Positions 27,931 to 37,197 of a stretch of DNA of 64,000 nt are shown here, piece by piece. The DNA lies in contig NZ_JALKIL010000011.1 of NCBI RefSeq assembly GCF_023051105.1, positions 1 to 64,000 on the forward strand, read 5' to 3'. The position numbers were made by a program, and so were the translations under genes. The notes under the pieces were generated by a model. The model searched no databases. It had not been told where the DNA came from and worked only from the letters and a program-made list of their open reading frames with translations. The DNA comes from Anaerobiospirillum sp. NML120449. Lineage in GTDB: Bacteria > Pseudomonadota > Gammaproteobacteria > Enterobacterales > Succinivibrionaceae. Positions within the stretch are counted from its first letter, which is position 1, and each line of letters begins with the position of its first letter.

Positions 27931-29844
27931 TTACTGCTGCTCAGTGCTGTCACTGGCCTGCCCGGCGCTGTCATGGTCCTGCCTGGCGCTGTCCTTGTCC
28001 TGCCCGGCACTGTCCTGGGCCTGCCTGGCAGCGGCATCGCCATCGGCTGTGCCGGCCTCGGCAGGAGCAGCGTCAGCTGCGTCGGCCGGGGCATAGGCCG
28101 GGGTGGCATCGGAGGCCACGGCGTCGGCGTCCTGGGCGCCGGTGGCGCTGCTTAAGGACTTGAGCAGGGACTCGTCGGCACTGTCATCGCTCTGCCCGTC
28201 CTCGTCAGATGGCAGGGCGGCGGTGTCGAGGCGGCGCAGACGGGCCATGTAGAATCCGTCAAAGCCGGAAGATGGCCAGATGGTCTGGTCTTCTTCGAGC
28301 ACAAAGCTGTCCTCATGGCGGGCAAGGAAGGCCTTGATCTGCTCCTGGTTTTCCGATGGCAGAATAGAGCAGGTGGAGTAAACCAGCTTGCCGCCTGGCT
28401 TTACCATGCGGGAGTAACGCTCGAGAATGTCGGCCTGAACTTTCTTGAGCTCAATAAGGCGTGGCTGAACATCGGCCCACTTGGAGTCGGCAGTGCGGCG
28501 CAGCACGCCAAGACCGGAGCATGGAGCGTCGATAAGGACACGATCGGCCATGCCATAAAGGCGCTTTACCACCTTGGTAGAGTCGATGGTGCGGGTATCG
28601 ATATTAAAGACACCGTCGCGGCGGGCGCGCTTTTTGAGGTCGTCGAGCTTCCAGCCCTCAATATCAAGGGCAATAAGTGAGCCCTTGTTCTGCATCAGGG
28701 CTGCCAGGTGCAGGGTCTTGCCACCTGATCCGGCGCAGGTATCGATAACGCGCATGCCCGGCTGGACATCGAGGAAAGGAGCAATGAGCTGAGAGCCGGC
28801 ATCCTGCTGCTCAAACAGACCTTCTCTGAAAGCAAGAGTGCGGAACAGGGCTGCATTGGAGGTAACTTCAAGAGCAGTACTTATGTTCTTGACGGCACGG
28901 GTAACTACGCCCTCCTCAGACAGACGGCTGGCCAGTTCGTCGCGGGTAGTCTTGAGAGTGTTAACGCGAATATAGCGTGGAGCGGCCTCTCCAAGGGCCT
29001 TGCGCTGCTCAGGCCAGAGCTCCTTGAGCTCACGGGAGCACAGCTCCTCAAGCCAGTAAGGGCAGCCCTCATTGAGCAGAGGATGCTCCTGGGCCTCAAT
29101 CAGGCGCTTTTTAACACCGGTGCGGTCAAAGCCCTCGGCATTGAGCTCAGGCAGTGGCCACTCCTGGAAAGCGCAGTAGGTGAGGATAAGGCGGTTAACA
29201 TGACGCTGGAAGTCAGAAGGGCGCTTGAGTCCGGCTGCATGAGCAAAGAAGGACAGCCTTCTGAACATGGCATTAATGTGCTTGATGATAAAGCCCTGCT
29301 CTACAGCAGGAATCTTTACCTTGGCAAACCACTGGGCATAGGAGCGGTCAAGAGGTTTGCCCTCGGCAAGAGTGGTATTGAGTATGCTCTGCACCAGGCG
29401 CAGCTGGAAAGTGGAGAAACCTGGCTGATTGCGTGGACGGTCAGTGGAGATTTCCTTGCGGCGTGGCAGGCCTGAACGCATCTTGCGCTCACCACGGCTT
29501 TCAGAGCTGTTGCCTTCACGGCGACGGCTGAAGCGTGAGCCATGAGAAGAGCCCTCCGGGCGGGAGCGACGTGCCGGACGGTCACCATGCTCACCATCGT
29601 GATTACGGCCACCATGGCTGTCATGATCGACAAAGTGACTGCGTGAGGAGGCTGGAGCCGGCTCGGAACCTGCGCGCTGACCATCACGGAATACCGAGCG
29701 CACACGGCCCTCATCGGCCTGGCCGTCACGGCCATGACCACGGCCACCGCCAGGGCGGCCTGATTTTTTGAAATTGGCGGCACGTGACCTGTCGCTGAAA
29801 GCAGCGCTCTTTACACGCTTTGAAGGATGGGCATCAAATGACAT
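27931..29844 (-). CDS. RsmB/RsmF-like 16S rRNA cytosine-C5 methyltransferase with long disordered ends
   Basis: Predicted 637 residues. The methyltransferase core lies at about 140-535: SAM loop DTCAGSGGKT (368-377), motif IV DAPCSGLG with C442 and motif VI STCS with nucleophile C492, the two-cysteine arrangement of RsmB/Nop2 enzymes. An N-terminal NusB-like helical part precedes it, as in RsmB. The first 140 residues are rich in Arg, Gly and His. The last 90 are Ala/Asp-rich, closing in imperfect repeats of the type DSAGQDKDSARQDHDSAG. Both ends look disordered and are not usual for the family. ATG 29844 is favoured over 29850 because GGAG lies 7 bases before it rather than 1. The target base is not decidable. 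Confidence 0.88.
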   Translation of the reverse strand: MSFDAHPSKRVKSAAFSDRSRAANFKKSGRPGGGRGHGRDGQADEGRVRSVFRDGQRAGSEPAPASSRSHFVDHDSHGGRNHDGEHGDRPARRSRPEGSSHGSRFSRRREGNSSESRGERKMRSGLPRRKEISTDRPRNQPGFSTFQLRLVQSILNTTLAEGKPLDRSYAQWFAKVKIPAVEQGFIIKHINAMFRRLSFFAHAAGLKRPSDFQRHVNRLILTYCAFQEWPLPELNAEGFDRTGVKKRLIEAQEHPLLNEGCPYWLEELCSRELKELWPEQRKALGEAAPRYIRVNTLKTTRDELASRLSEEGVVTRAVKNISTALEVTSNAALFRTLAFREGLFEQQDAGSQLIAPFLDVQPGMRVIDTCAGSGGKTLHLAALMQNKGSLIALDIEGWKLDDLKKRARRDGVFNIDTRTIDSTKVVKRLYGMADRVLIDAPCSGLGVLRRTADSKWADVQPRLIELKKVQADILERYSRMVKPGGKLVYSTCSILPSENQEQIKAFLARHEDSFVLEEDQTIWPSSGFDGFYMARLRRLDTAALPSDEDGQSDDSADESLLKSLSSATGAQDADAVASDATPAYAPADAADAAPAEAGTADGDAAARQAQDSAGQDKDSARQDHDSAGQASDSTEQQ

Positions 29845-31992
29845 AAACATTCTCCAATTGAGCAACGGGCGTCACACCGCGCAGGGCTGGTTCAAAATTC
29901 GTTCAGGGCCGGTCCTGGTTCCCCGGCCTCATCGTCCTTGACGCGCAGACGCGCAGCGCCTGCAGCGGCAGCTGTACGTGCCGCTGCGCCTGGCGCTCAG
30001 GCCAGGCGGGCTGGCCGGCAGGGCGGAGGTGCTGTGCGGCCATGCCGGGCAAGGTACGGTAAATCTCTTTGTCTCAGGCGACAGCATACGGGCCATCAAC
30101 ACAGCGAAGACACACTCCACTGCCGCTGGGCCTTATGTTTTTAATGGTTATTCGGAATCATCCAGCCTGAAAGGCCAGGTCTTTAATCAGCTGCATGCTG
30201 ATAAGGGGAAAGGTATGAGGTGACGGGTAGCCATTATGGCCTGTGGCCCTCAGGGCTCAGGTCCCTTATGGCCCAAAAAGCGCCTGCAGATACTTGCTGC
30301 CGGTCGCCTGTCAGCAGGCTCAGGGGCTTTTGGTTTATACAGCCATGGCCCGGGCCTGTTTTCCACTGCTGTCATGCTCCTGTATTGCTGCGGCACCCAT
30401 GCCGCGCGGGCGGGCTCGTAACGCCCCGGCCCTGTTCAGGACAACTTGCCATTATATCATGAAAGCAATAAGCATCAGCCACGCTTTTGCTCAGGTCCTG
30501 AGCGTGCAGGGCACGCCAATACCAGGCGCCTGACAGGGGGCGGTGCCCGTACGGCAGCAACAGCCATGGCTGCTTACAGCTGCGTCGTGGGCAGCCAAGA
30601 CAGGACCATGAAAGCGGCCATGACAGCGGCCGTGGCGTCAGCTCTGCGCTGGCAGCCGACAGCTGGCTGCCGGCAAATGGAGATGCACATGTGCAGGCCG
30701 CAGCATGGGCCGTCCTTAAGGTTAAGGCAAACCCCTGCTGGTACCGCTCATTGCAGGGCAGTCCATGCAGCACTGAGCCGGGATGCCTGTGCATATGTGC
30801 AACTGACAGCGGCCAGAGCGGGCTGGGGTGCACGGAGGCCTGCAGATGCTGCTTTGGGCTTTGCGGCTACGGCTAATGGCGTAAAAGCACAGTAAACGGG
30901 GCTGTCAGGGCCATGGATGCAGGATGTACAGCACGTATGTATGGGCCATTGCGGGGCTTAAGGGCAAAATATGGCTGATATTTGATCATGGTTACCGTGC
31001 TTTTTGTGCATTGTGCTCAATTGCATGTGATAATGCTGTATGGCTCACATACGGTATGAGTCGATATCTATATACTGTTAGAGGCCTTGCACGGTACAGT
31101 CAATACATTAACGTATTCAAACAAACAGCAGTCACTGTCTGGCGTTTACAGGACTGCATATTATTATCCGTTCCCAGTAGCTGACTGTACTTTGCTGTCC
31201 GTCACCTCTTCAACGATGTGGCTGGGCGGGCGCTGCTGCACGGCATGTGCTCATTATGCAGCTTAGCTCACTGCGGCTGTGCAGGCCGCAGCCGTGCTGA
31301 GCAGGGCACGGCCGTGCAGTGCCGGCAATGGCCATGCTGTGCAGGGCAAAGACATGCTGCGCCATGGCCAAATCCAGGATCAGTGTGTGGACCGGTCAGG
31401 GCCCTGAGCTGATCTCTGCTTCAGGCAGGCCGCATGTTGCCCTTTGCATGTGCAGGTATGCATCTGCAGTGCACGCATCTGCACTTGAATAGCCTGCCAT
31501 GGGCATTTGCATGGTCAGGCTCATTATGCCTGCAGGCCAGCGCTGGTGCAGCAGATGCAGCTGTGGCTGCAGAGCATGGAGCTGTGGCTGCAGCGCATGG
31601 AGCGGCTGCATGGCCCGGGCAGGGGATGGCGCTGTGGGCTGCGGACAGCTGCATTTTCTTATGTTGATTTGGACAGACATGTTATTTGAGTGATTCGGGC
31701 CTTTCATGGTCTGGAGCACTGTTCATTAAGTGCCCGATTTGGGGTAAAGTATGTTTTTCACTTCGCGCCGTGCTACTTGCCCGCAGGAACGGGCCAGGCA
31801 GGTATATGCATGTAATTATGTGACTGTGAAGTGACCGGTTCATGCCTGATATTTGAGGCTGTTGCTGCCTGAGGACGGGTTACAGGTCCGTCCGGTATTG
31901 TGTTGTTCAGGACAGTAATGCAAGGGAGCTCACCGGCTGCCCGCTTTCGAGCCTGAGTGTGAATACAGTTTATTAAGGTTAAGGAGGACGAT
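29845..31992. other. Long non-coding region before the GntR regulator
   Basis: About 2.1 kb without a gene I can support. Composition is dominated by words such as GCCATGG, CTGCAG and CAGGCC, with a 21-bp tandem repeat at 31559-31613. The 30920-31200 part is less GC-rich, with no clear feature. Overlapping Ala- or Cys-rich frames reflect base composition. Confidence 0.55.
31559..31613. repeat. 21-bp tandem repeat
   Basis: AGCTGTGGCTGCAG followed by AGCATGG or CGCATGG occurs twice (31559, 31580), then a shortened third unit AGCGGCTGCATGG. Confidence 0.8.
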
Positions 31993-32697
31993 ATGTCAGA
32001 AAACGTGCGCCCGGACGCAGTAACCAGTGAAGTAGTTACCTATATGCGACGCATGATCAGCTCTGGCAAGTGGCCGGTTGGCTCCAAGATACCGTCCGAA
32101 AACCAGCTGCGTACCCGACTTAATGTGTCACGCACCTCGCTGCGAAGTGCCATTATGCAGCTTGCTGCTCTCAATGTGCTCAAGGCCAAGCAGGGCATTG
32201 GTACTTTCGTAATTTCCTCCCTGCATGACGAAGCCATTTTTGAAGAGACAGGCAAGAACCTGGCGGTTAAAAAGGAAATAGTCCAGATTCTCGAATTCCT
32301 CAAAATCGTGGCTCCTACAGCTATTTTTCTTGAGATTAAGAAGTTCAACAAATGCTTCAAAGGTCTGGAGCGCCAGCTCAACAGTGCCGTAGAGTCTCAA
32401 AGAGCCCTTGCCTATACCGATCAGGCCGCTTTCCTCAACTCCTGCTTTGAATTTCACATTCTGATCTTCAACTCTATTGTTAACGAATTTGTCCGCAACT
32501 CTGTAGTTGAGGCTATCTCCCGTCTGCAAAGCTCCATTGCCGCGCTGCAGCCTACTATCTCCTCCCAGGTGATTCTCACCCTGCACTCCAAGCTCATCAG
32601 CGCCATTGTCGACGAGGATGCCAAGCGCGCCTGCAGCGTGCTCAAAAAGCTCTACACCTACCTTACCGCTCACGACTATCTGCGCAACTTAAGCTAA
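31993..32697 (+). CDS. GntR-family transcriptional regulator (FadR-like, FCD type)
   Basis: Predicted 234 residues. The winged helix at about 10-75 shows the GntR pattern: PVGSKIPSENQLRTRLNVSRTSLRSAIMQLAALNVLKAKQGIGTFV. The following 150 residues are helical, as in FCD ligand-binding domains of FadR, UxuR and related regulators. AAGGAGG lies 6 bases before ATG 31993, a very strong ribosome binding site. The metal-binding histidines of many FCD domains are not obvious. Genes for uronate end products (KDG kinase and KDPG aldolase) lie 4.5-8 kb away, so a hexuronate-type regulator is possible but unproven. Own terminator follows. Confidence 0.85.
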   Translation: MSENVRPDAVTSEVVTYMRRMISSGKWPVGSKIPSENQLRTRLNVSRTSLRSAIMQLAALNVLKAKQGIGTFVISSLHDEAIFEETGKNLAVKKEIVQILEFLKIVAPTAIFLEIKKFNKCFKGLERQLNSAVESQRALAYTDQAAFLNSCFEFHILIFNSIVNEFVRNSVVEAISRLQSSIAALQPTISSQVILTLHSKLISAIVDEDAKRACSVLKKLYTYLTAHDYLRNLS

Positions 32698-32831
32698 GTC
32701 CGCCTGCCAGCCGCCACGGTGCATCTGTTGCGGCCGGCTGCCCGTCCGGCAGGCCTGGCTGCAGGCAGCTGCAAGCTGCCAGCAGCCACCGCTTCAGCAG
32801 GTCAACCAGGCGCGTTGGAGTTGCAGATAAC

Positions 32832-32869
32832 AATAAAGCCCCGTATGCATGGCACACGGGGCTTTATTG
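32832..32869 (+). terminator. Bidirectional terminator between GntR and yfbR genes
   Basis: AATAAAGCCCCGT and ACGGGGCTTTATT arms, loop of 12 bases, between convergent genes. Confidence 0.85.
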
Positions 32870-32970
32870 ATCATGAGGGAGGCTGACCTGCCGGGCATGG
32901 GCCTGTGCCCATGGCCTGGCAGTTCAGCGCGGTGGGTTGAGCTGCACGGCCTCCAGGGGCGGCGGGCAGG

Positions 32971-33600
32971 TCAGCTGGTGCGGCCTTCGTCGAGGCCTGA
33001 GAGCTTGTCAGCCGGGGTCCAGCACAGAGGGACAAAGACCTCCATGAAGTATTTGACCTCAGGCATGGTCTGACAGTACTTCTCGAGCACCGGAGTCAGG
33101 CCCTCGCGTACATGAGTAAACTCCTGGTTGTTAAAGCGCAGCTCATCATTGGCCTTGATGTAGGCGGCAATGCTGTCGGCGGCTTTGACAATGAGCTTGA
33201 GCTCAGGGTCGGTGTTGTCCTGGATAACCAGCTGCTCAAAATCAGCTCTGAGTTCGGCAGGCAGGGTATTGAGGCACTCAAGCTCGGCCTGGTGCTCGAT
33301 TTTCTTGTACTCGCGGGTGAACTCAGGATGCAGGTACTTGGTCTTGCTGTTGAGATCCTGCAGCTTGCTCTCTGACACCTCATGGTACAGAGCCATGACT
33401 GCAGCCTGATTGGCATCAATGGCCCCGCCATAAAGGCGGTTTTTGATGATGCACAGCATATGGGCTATTACTGCGGTCTGATGGGAGTGCTCGGAGACAT
33501 TTTCCTCACGGAAGCAATGCATCAGGGCCCAGCGCTTAATCAGTGCCAGGCGCACAATCCAGGCCATAAAAGTGGACTGGCGCTCTTGTGAATCACTCAT
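32971..33600 (-). CDS. yfbR: YfbR-like 5'-deoxynucleotidase (HD family) with altered HD motif
   Basis: Predicted 209 residues, aligned by eye along the whole E. coli YfbR sequence (RLALIKRWALMH, NVSEHS, IIKNRLYGG, EYKKIEHQA, VKYFMEVFVP). YfbR hydrolyses deoxynucleoside 5'-monophosphates with a divalent metal. H38 (NVSEHS), H73, catalytic E77 and the late Asp of VKAADS are present. However, the family's HD pair is HE here (LYHEVSE, E74 for the usual Asp). The GDLPTP segment has become QDLNSK. GAGG precedes ATG 33600 at 6 bases. Activity may persist because Glu can bind metal, but this is uncertain. Confidence 0.85.
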   Translation of the reverse strand: MSDSQERQSTFMAWIVRLALIKRWALMHCFREENVSEHSHQTAVIAHMLCIIKNRLYGGAIDANQAAVMALYHEVSESKLQDLNSKTKYLHPEFTREYKKIEHQAELECLNTLPAELRADFEQLVIQDNTDPELKLIVKAADSIAAYIKANDELRFNNQEFTHVREGLTPVLEKYCQTMPEVKYFMEVFVPLCWTPADKLSGLDEGRTS

Positions 33601-34185
33601 AAAAAACCTCGGCTGATACTGCCTGACAGAAAAGACATTTTTCTGCCCGCAGCACAGCTAACATAGCACTGAAAGTCAGGCCAGGTAACAGCCTGCAGCT
33701 TACATTGCAATGCAGGTCACTAAGGCAGGGCTGCAAAGAGTGCATTATGTGACCATGCTGCTCAGCTCATACAGCGCCCCCGCGCGCCTGCTGCACGCCC
33801 TGTGCTGTCTGCTGTAGCGGCCAGGCAGCAGCCGGGCGCATAAATTCAGGCCTCGTTGTGGCTGCCGCCGCCCCGGATTTTGTCCTCATTTGCATAAAGC
33901 AAAACGCCCCGCCGGCAAGTAAGCCAGTGGGGCGTTCTGGTTCCAGGCGGGTTACATTAAGCCGGGGGCTGCCTGCAGGAGCGCTGCTGCTTTTTTCTGC
34001 AGGCGGCCGGGCTGCCAGTGCGGGGCAGACCTTTCGGCCGGGCCTGTGCTGCCTTTGCCTGAGGTGCCCCTCCTGGTGCGGGGCAGGTCAGCCCGGCGAC
34101 GCGGCCAGGCGATGCTGCCCGGTGATGCTGTCAGGCAGTTGCGTCCGGCTTGGGCATCCGGCGGTGGGGCCGGTTGTGGTCAGAG
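33601..34185. other. Gap between yfbR and pheA
   Basis: No gene recognised. It contains the pheA terminator at 33899-33936. The part between 33940 and 34185 is GC-rich with CCGGGC words only. Confidence 0.55.
33899..33936 (-). terminator. Probable pheA terminator
   Basis: Arms AACGCCCC and GGGGCGTT; on the minus strand the stem is followed by TTGCTTT. It lies about 250 bases past the pheA stop. Confidence 0.65.
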
Positions 34186-35367
34186 CTAGAGATTGTGCTC
34201 CTGGGAGATGTAGCATCCCAGGACCTTGAGATTGGTGGTGTGCTCCTTGATGCGCTCAAGTATGGTCTGCATCAGAGGGGTGTTGAGATTGGCCTCAACA
34301 TCAGCAAAGAAAATCTCCTCCCAGGCATCACGGTTACGGGCCTCAAGAGGGCGTGAGTACAGCTTGGTCAGGTTGATATGACTGTTGGAGAACTCGTTGA
34401 GCACATTGATAAGTGAACCCGGGGTGTACTTGCGGGTGCTGAACAGTATAGAGGTCTTGGCTGACATTGTCTGAGGTACGTTAATCGGGATTTTGCTCAG
34501 CACAATAAAGCGGGTGAAGTTTTTCTTGTTGTTGGCCACATCGCGTACCAGGGAGTTGAGGCTGTAGTAGCGTGCAGCGTGCATGGAACCCAGAGCTACG
34601 GCATGAGGGTCGTTAAGTTCACGCACCTTGTCCATGGCCTCAGAAGAGGAGTTGGTGTAGACCACCTGGGCATGGCTTAAAAAGTCCTTGATGAAGCGGG
34701 AGCACTGGGCTACCGGCTGAGGATGGGAGTAGATGGTGGTTATGGAGGAAAAGTCGATGGCATCATGCTCGCCATTAGGGGCCTGCATGGTAGAGAGAAT
34801 GGAGTGATCGATAGGCTGGAAAATCTCACCTACTATTGAGGCATTCATGCTCTGCATGGTATCGACAGCTTCATTGATGGAGCCTGAATTGGAGTTCTCA
34901 ATAGGCAGAACGCCATACTCGCAGGTGCCGTTTTCTACCTTTTCCACAATCTCGGAGAAGGAGCTGCAGGAATGCTCGGTCAGGCGACCCTCGTAATTTT
35001 CAAAGTAATTGTGGACAGCAAGGTGTGAATAGGTGCCCCTGGTGCCAAGGTAGGCAACTGAGGTGGAGCGGGCAAACTCACGGCCATTGATTCTGTCGAC
35101 AATATAGCTCTGCTCAAAGGAGACGGTATGAGCCATGACCTTTTCATAAATCTCGCGGACCATGATTGGCGAGATGCCAAAGGTAATGGCTTTGTCCATC
35201 AGAGTACGGATCTTTTCAGCCTCACGGCGCTTGTCGACAATGCCCTGGTCATGGTGCAGTTTGTAGATGGCGACATCTCGGGCCACTTCCTGGCGCTCCT
35301 GCAGGAGCTGCATGATTTTGCTGTCAATTTCATCAATGGCATCTCTGCAATCAAGTAGGTCGCGCAT
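34186..35367 (-). CDS. pheA: Bifunctional chorismate mutase / prephenate dehydratase
   Basis: Predicted 393 residues in three domains: AroQ-type chorismate mutase (1-90, with the DSKIMQLLQERQEVA helix), prephenate dehydratase (about 103-290, with the catalytic TRF at 285-287) and a C-terminal ACT domain (about 303-385). Together they make phenylpyruvate from chorismate. In E. coli the ACT motifs GALV and ESRP bind phenylalanine. Here they read GSLI (317-320) and YSRP (337-340), so feedback control may differ. AAGGAG lies 6 bases before ATG 35367. A hairpin with a U-rich tail sits just upstream. No Phe-rich leader peptide is seen. Confidence 0.95.
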   Translation of the reverse strand: MRDLLDCRDAIDEIDSKIMQLLQERQEVARDVAIYKLHHDQGIVDKRREAEKIRTLMDKAITFGISPIMVREIYEKVMAHTVSFEQSYIVDRINGREFARSTSVAYLGTRGTYSHLAVHNYFENYEGRLTEHSCSSFSEIVEKVENGTCEYGVLPIENSNSGSINEAVDTMQSMNASIVGEIFQPIDHSILSTMQAPNGEHDAIDFSSITTIYSHPQPVAQCSRFIKDFLSHAQVVYTNSSSEAMDKVRELNDPHAVALGSMHAARYYSLNSLVRDVANNKKNFTRFIVLSKIPINVPQTMSAKTSILFSTRKYTPGSLINVLNEFSNSHINLTKLYSRPLEARNRDAWEEIFFADVEANLNTPLMQTILERIKEHTTNLKVLGCYISQEHNL

Positions 35368-35383
35368 GAATTCTCCTTGGCAA

Positions 35384-35446
35384 TGTGAAAAAGAAAAAGC
35401 GATTTGCGCCCCCTTACAGTGCAGGATAAAGCAGCAAATCGCTTTT
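35384..35446 (-). terminator. Terminator-like hairpin in the pheA leader
   Basis: On the minus strand AAAAGCGATTTGC pairs with GCAAATCGCTTTT and is followed by TCTTTTT, ending about 16 bases before the pheA start. It lies between yccA and pheA. It can be the yccA terminator or a pheA attenuator. A second possible stem (GGGGCA/TGCCCC) lies upstream at about 35480-35516. The only short frame before it (M-I-K-S-D-L-L-L-Y-P-A-L) has no Phe codons. Confidence 0.7.
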
Positions 35447-35534
35447 AATCATATGTTAACTGGACCGGCAATAACAGTCAGGGGCATTTTTGAACGAATT
35501 TGATGCAAATTGCCCCGCTATCGGCCGGTGTCTG

Positions 35535-36278
35535 CTATTCGCGCTTGGAGAGCAGACGCAGAATTTCGATGTACAGCCAGCAGATAGTAACCAGTAATGA
35601 GAAGGCACAGTAGAACTCAAAGTACTTTGGCAGACCTTCGTTTACTGACTGCTCGATCATGTCGAAGTCCAGAACCAGGTTTAATGCGGCAATGGTGCAT
35701 ACGATCAGTGATACTGCAATGGACAGCGGGCCGGAGCTTGGCAGCAGGGTAACGCCGAACATGTGCAGGACAAAGTTGAGCAGGTACAGGATAGCAACAC
35801 CGGCGGTAGCACCTACTACAATGCTGCGGAAACGGGCTGTTGGAACAATCAGCTTGAACTTCCACAGAGCCAGCATGCTCATTACTACTACGAAGGTAGA
35901 GATAACGGCAGTGGCTACAATGCCTGGGTACTTGAGCTCAAAGGTAGCGCTGATGCAGCCCAGAGCCACGCCCTCACAGACAGCATAGGTCGGTGCGGTA
36001 ACGGCAGAGTACTGAGGCTTGAAGATAGCAACAATGGCTACCAGCAGGGATACGATTACAGAGCCCCACAGCAGAACCTTAGGTACGGAACCGGTCATGA
36101 AAATCTGCTCGAAAGAGTACATCATGCTGAAGTAGCCGACAACAAAAGTAATGGCTACGAGCAGGATGGACTTGGTAGTGGTTCCGGAAAGAGTAGCAAC
36201 CTCACCTAAACCACCAAAGTTAAACTCTCCAGACGCAGCGCGATCAAGCACGCCCATTGCTGGATTTGAAGAGGCCAT
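35535..36278 (-). CDS. Bax inhibitor-1/YccA-family inner membrane protein
   Basis: Predicted 247 residues with seven hydrophobic helices. Family features are a cytoplasmic N-terminus (MASSNPAMGVLDRAA), YAVCEGVALGCISATFE in the middle, and LNLVLDFDMIEQSVNEGLPKYFEFYCAFSLLVTICWLYIEILRLL at the end. YccA is linked in E. coli to control of the FtsH protease; the BI-1 family includes pH-sensitive calcium channels. ATG 36278 has AAGGAG 8 bases upstream; the longer frame is not supported. It lies upstream of pheA on the same strand. Confidence 0.9.
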   Translation of the reverse strand: MASSNPAMGVLDRAASGEFNFGGLGEVATLSGTTTKSILLVAITFVVGYFSMMYSFEQIFMTGSVPKVLLWGSVIVSLLVAIVAIFKPQYSAVTAPTYAVCEGVALGCISATFELKYPGIVATAVISTFVVVMSMLALWKFKLIVPTARFRSIVVGATAGVAILYLLNFVLHMFGVTLLPSSGPLSIAVSLIVCTIAALNLVLDFDMIEQSVNEGLPKYFEFYCAFSLLVTICWLYIEILRLLSKRE

Positions 36279-37197
36279 AGAAAACTCCTTAAAAATGGGT
36301 ATTTTTTTAGCGATTTTAACAAAAATCGGCTGATTTACAGGAAAGTTTAGCAATATTTTCGTACATCCGGACCATGGTGCTGCCACCTGCCACAAAGGCG
36401 GCCTGTTCTCACGGGTTTTATTCCCGGATTACCTCAGAGTAAATCCCGCATATAAGCCCCTGCCCCGGCTCAGGCCCCTGCTTCCCCGCACCATGGCCAC
36501 ATGCGGCCATTGCACTGAGGCAAAGAACAGACAGCTGCCCAATAGGCCAGTACCGTGGCACCATGGCAAAAGTACCTGGAGCAGTGCCAAAGGCACCAGG
36601 GCAAAAGTACCAGAAGCAGCCCAGGGCTTATACGCTATACCCGGCCTCTTCCAGGAGGCCAGCTGCCCTCGTAAGACAGCCGCTACAGAGGAAGAGCTGT
36701 CAGGCAGGGGCCTGGAGGGCTGCTGCCAGGGGGACATCAGCCTTGCCCGGCTGTATTAAGCAACGTCAGCATTGACGCGCAGGGCCGTGCCGGTCCTGTC
36801 TTAGTGCCTGCATCAGGGACAAGCTCGGCACCAGACTGCGCGCCTGCAGCTGCAGGGAGACGTATTATGGCGGTAAGAGCGGCCAGAGGTTTAGAGCAGT
36901 TAGAAATGCTCCGCGCAGTGGGCTCATAAACTGGCTGGGTGGGTAATGGGCAGTGCGTCTGCTGCATAAGTCGGGGCTATGTAAGTGGCTGCTTGCCGGA
37001 TCCTGAGTTAATCCACACTGGGGAAATGCCAGGCAGCCTCATGATGGCTTATGCCGGCAGGAGCGAAGAGGTGATGACGGGACGCAGCGTGGTCGAAGAG
37101 GTTATGATTAAATGCGGCGCGGGCGCTGCTGCCTGTAACAGGCAGCTGTATGGCGTTATTATCAGCGCATGGCAAAACACGAAGGTCAGGAGAAATT
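36279..37197. other. Gap between yccA and KDG kinase genes
   Basis: No recognisable gene. 36279-36360 is AT-rich and should hold the yccA promoter. The rest is GC-rich intergenic sequence with CCAGG/GCCAGG words. Confidence 0.55.

Noticed and set aside
30372-31689. Several overlapping Ala/Cys/His-rich frames
   Set aside because: Explained by GC-rich repeated words; none has a start signal or domain.
35405-35455. Short leader peptide frame before pheA
   Set aside because: It encodes no phenylalanine codons and lacks a ribosome binding site, so classical attenuation is unsupported.
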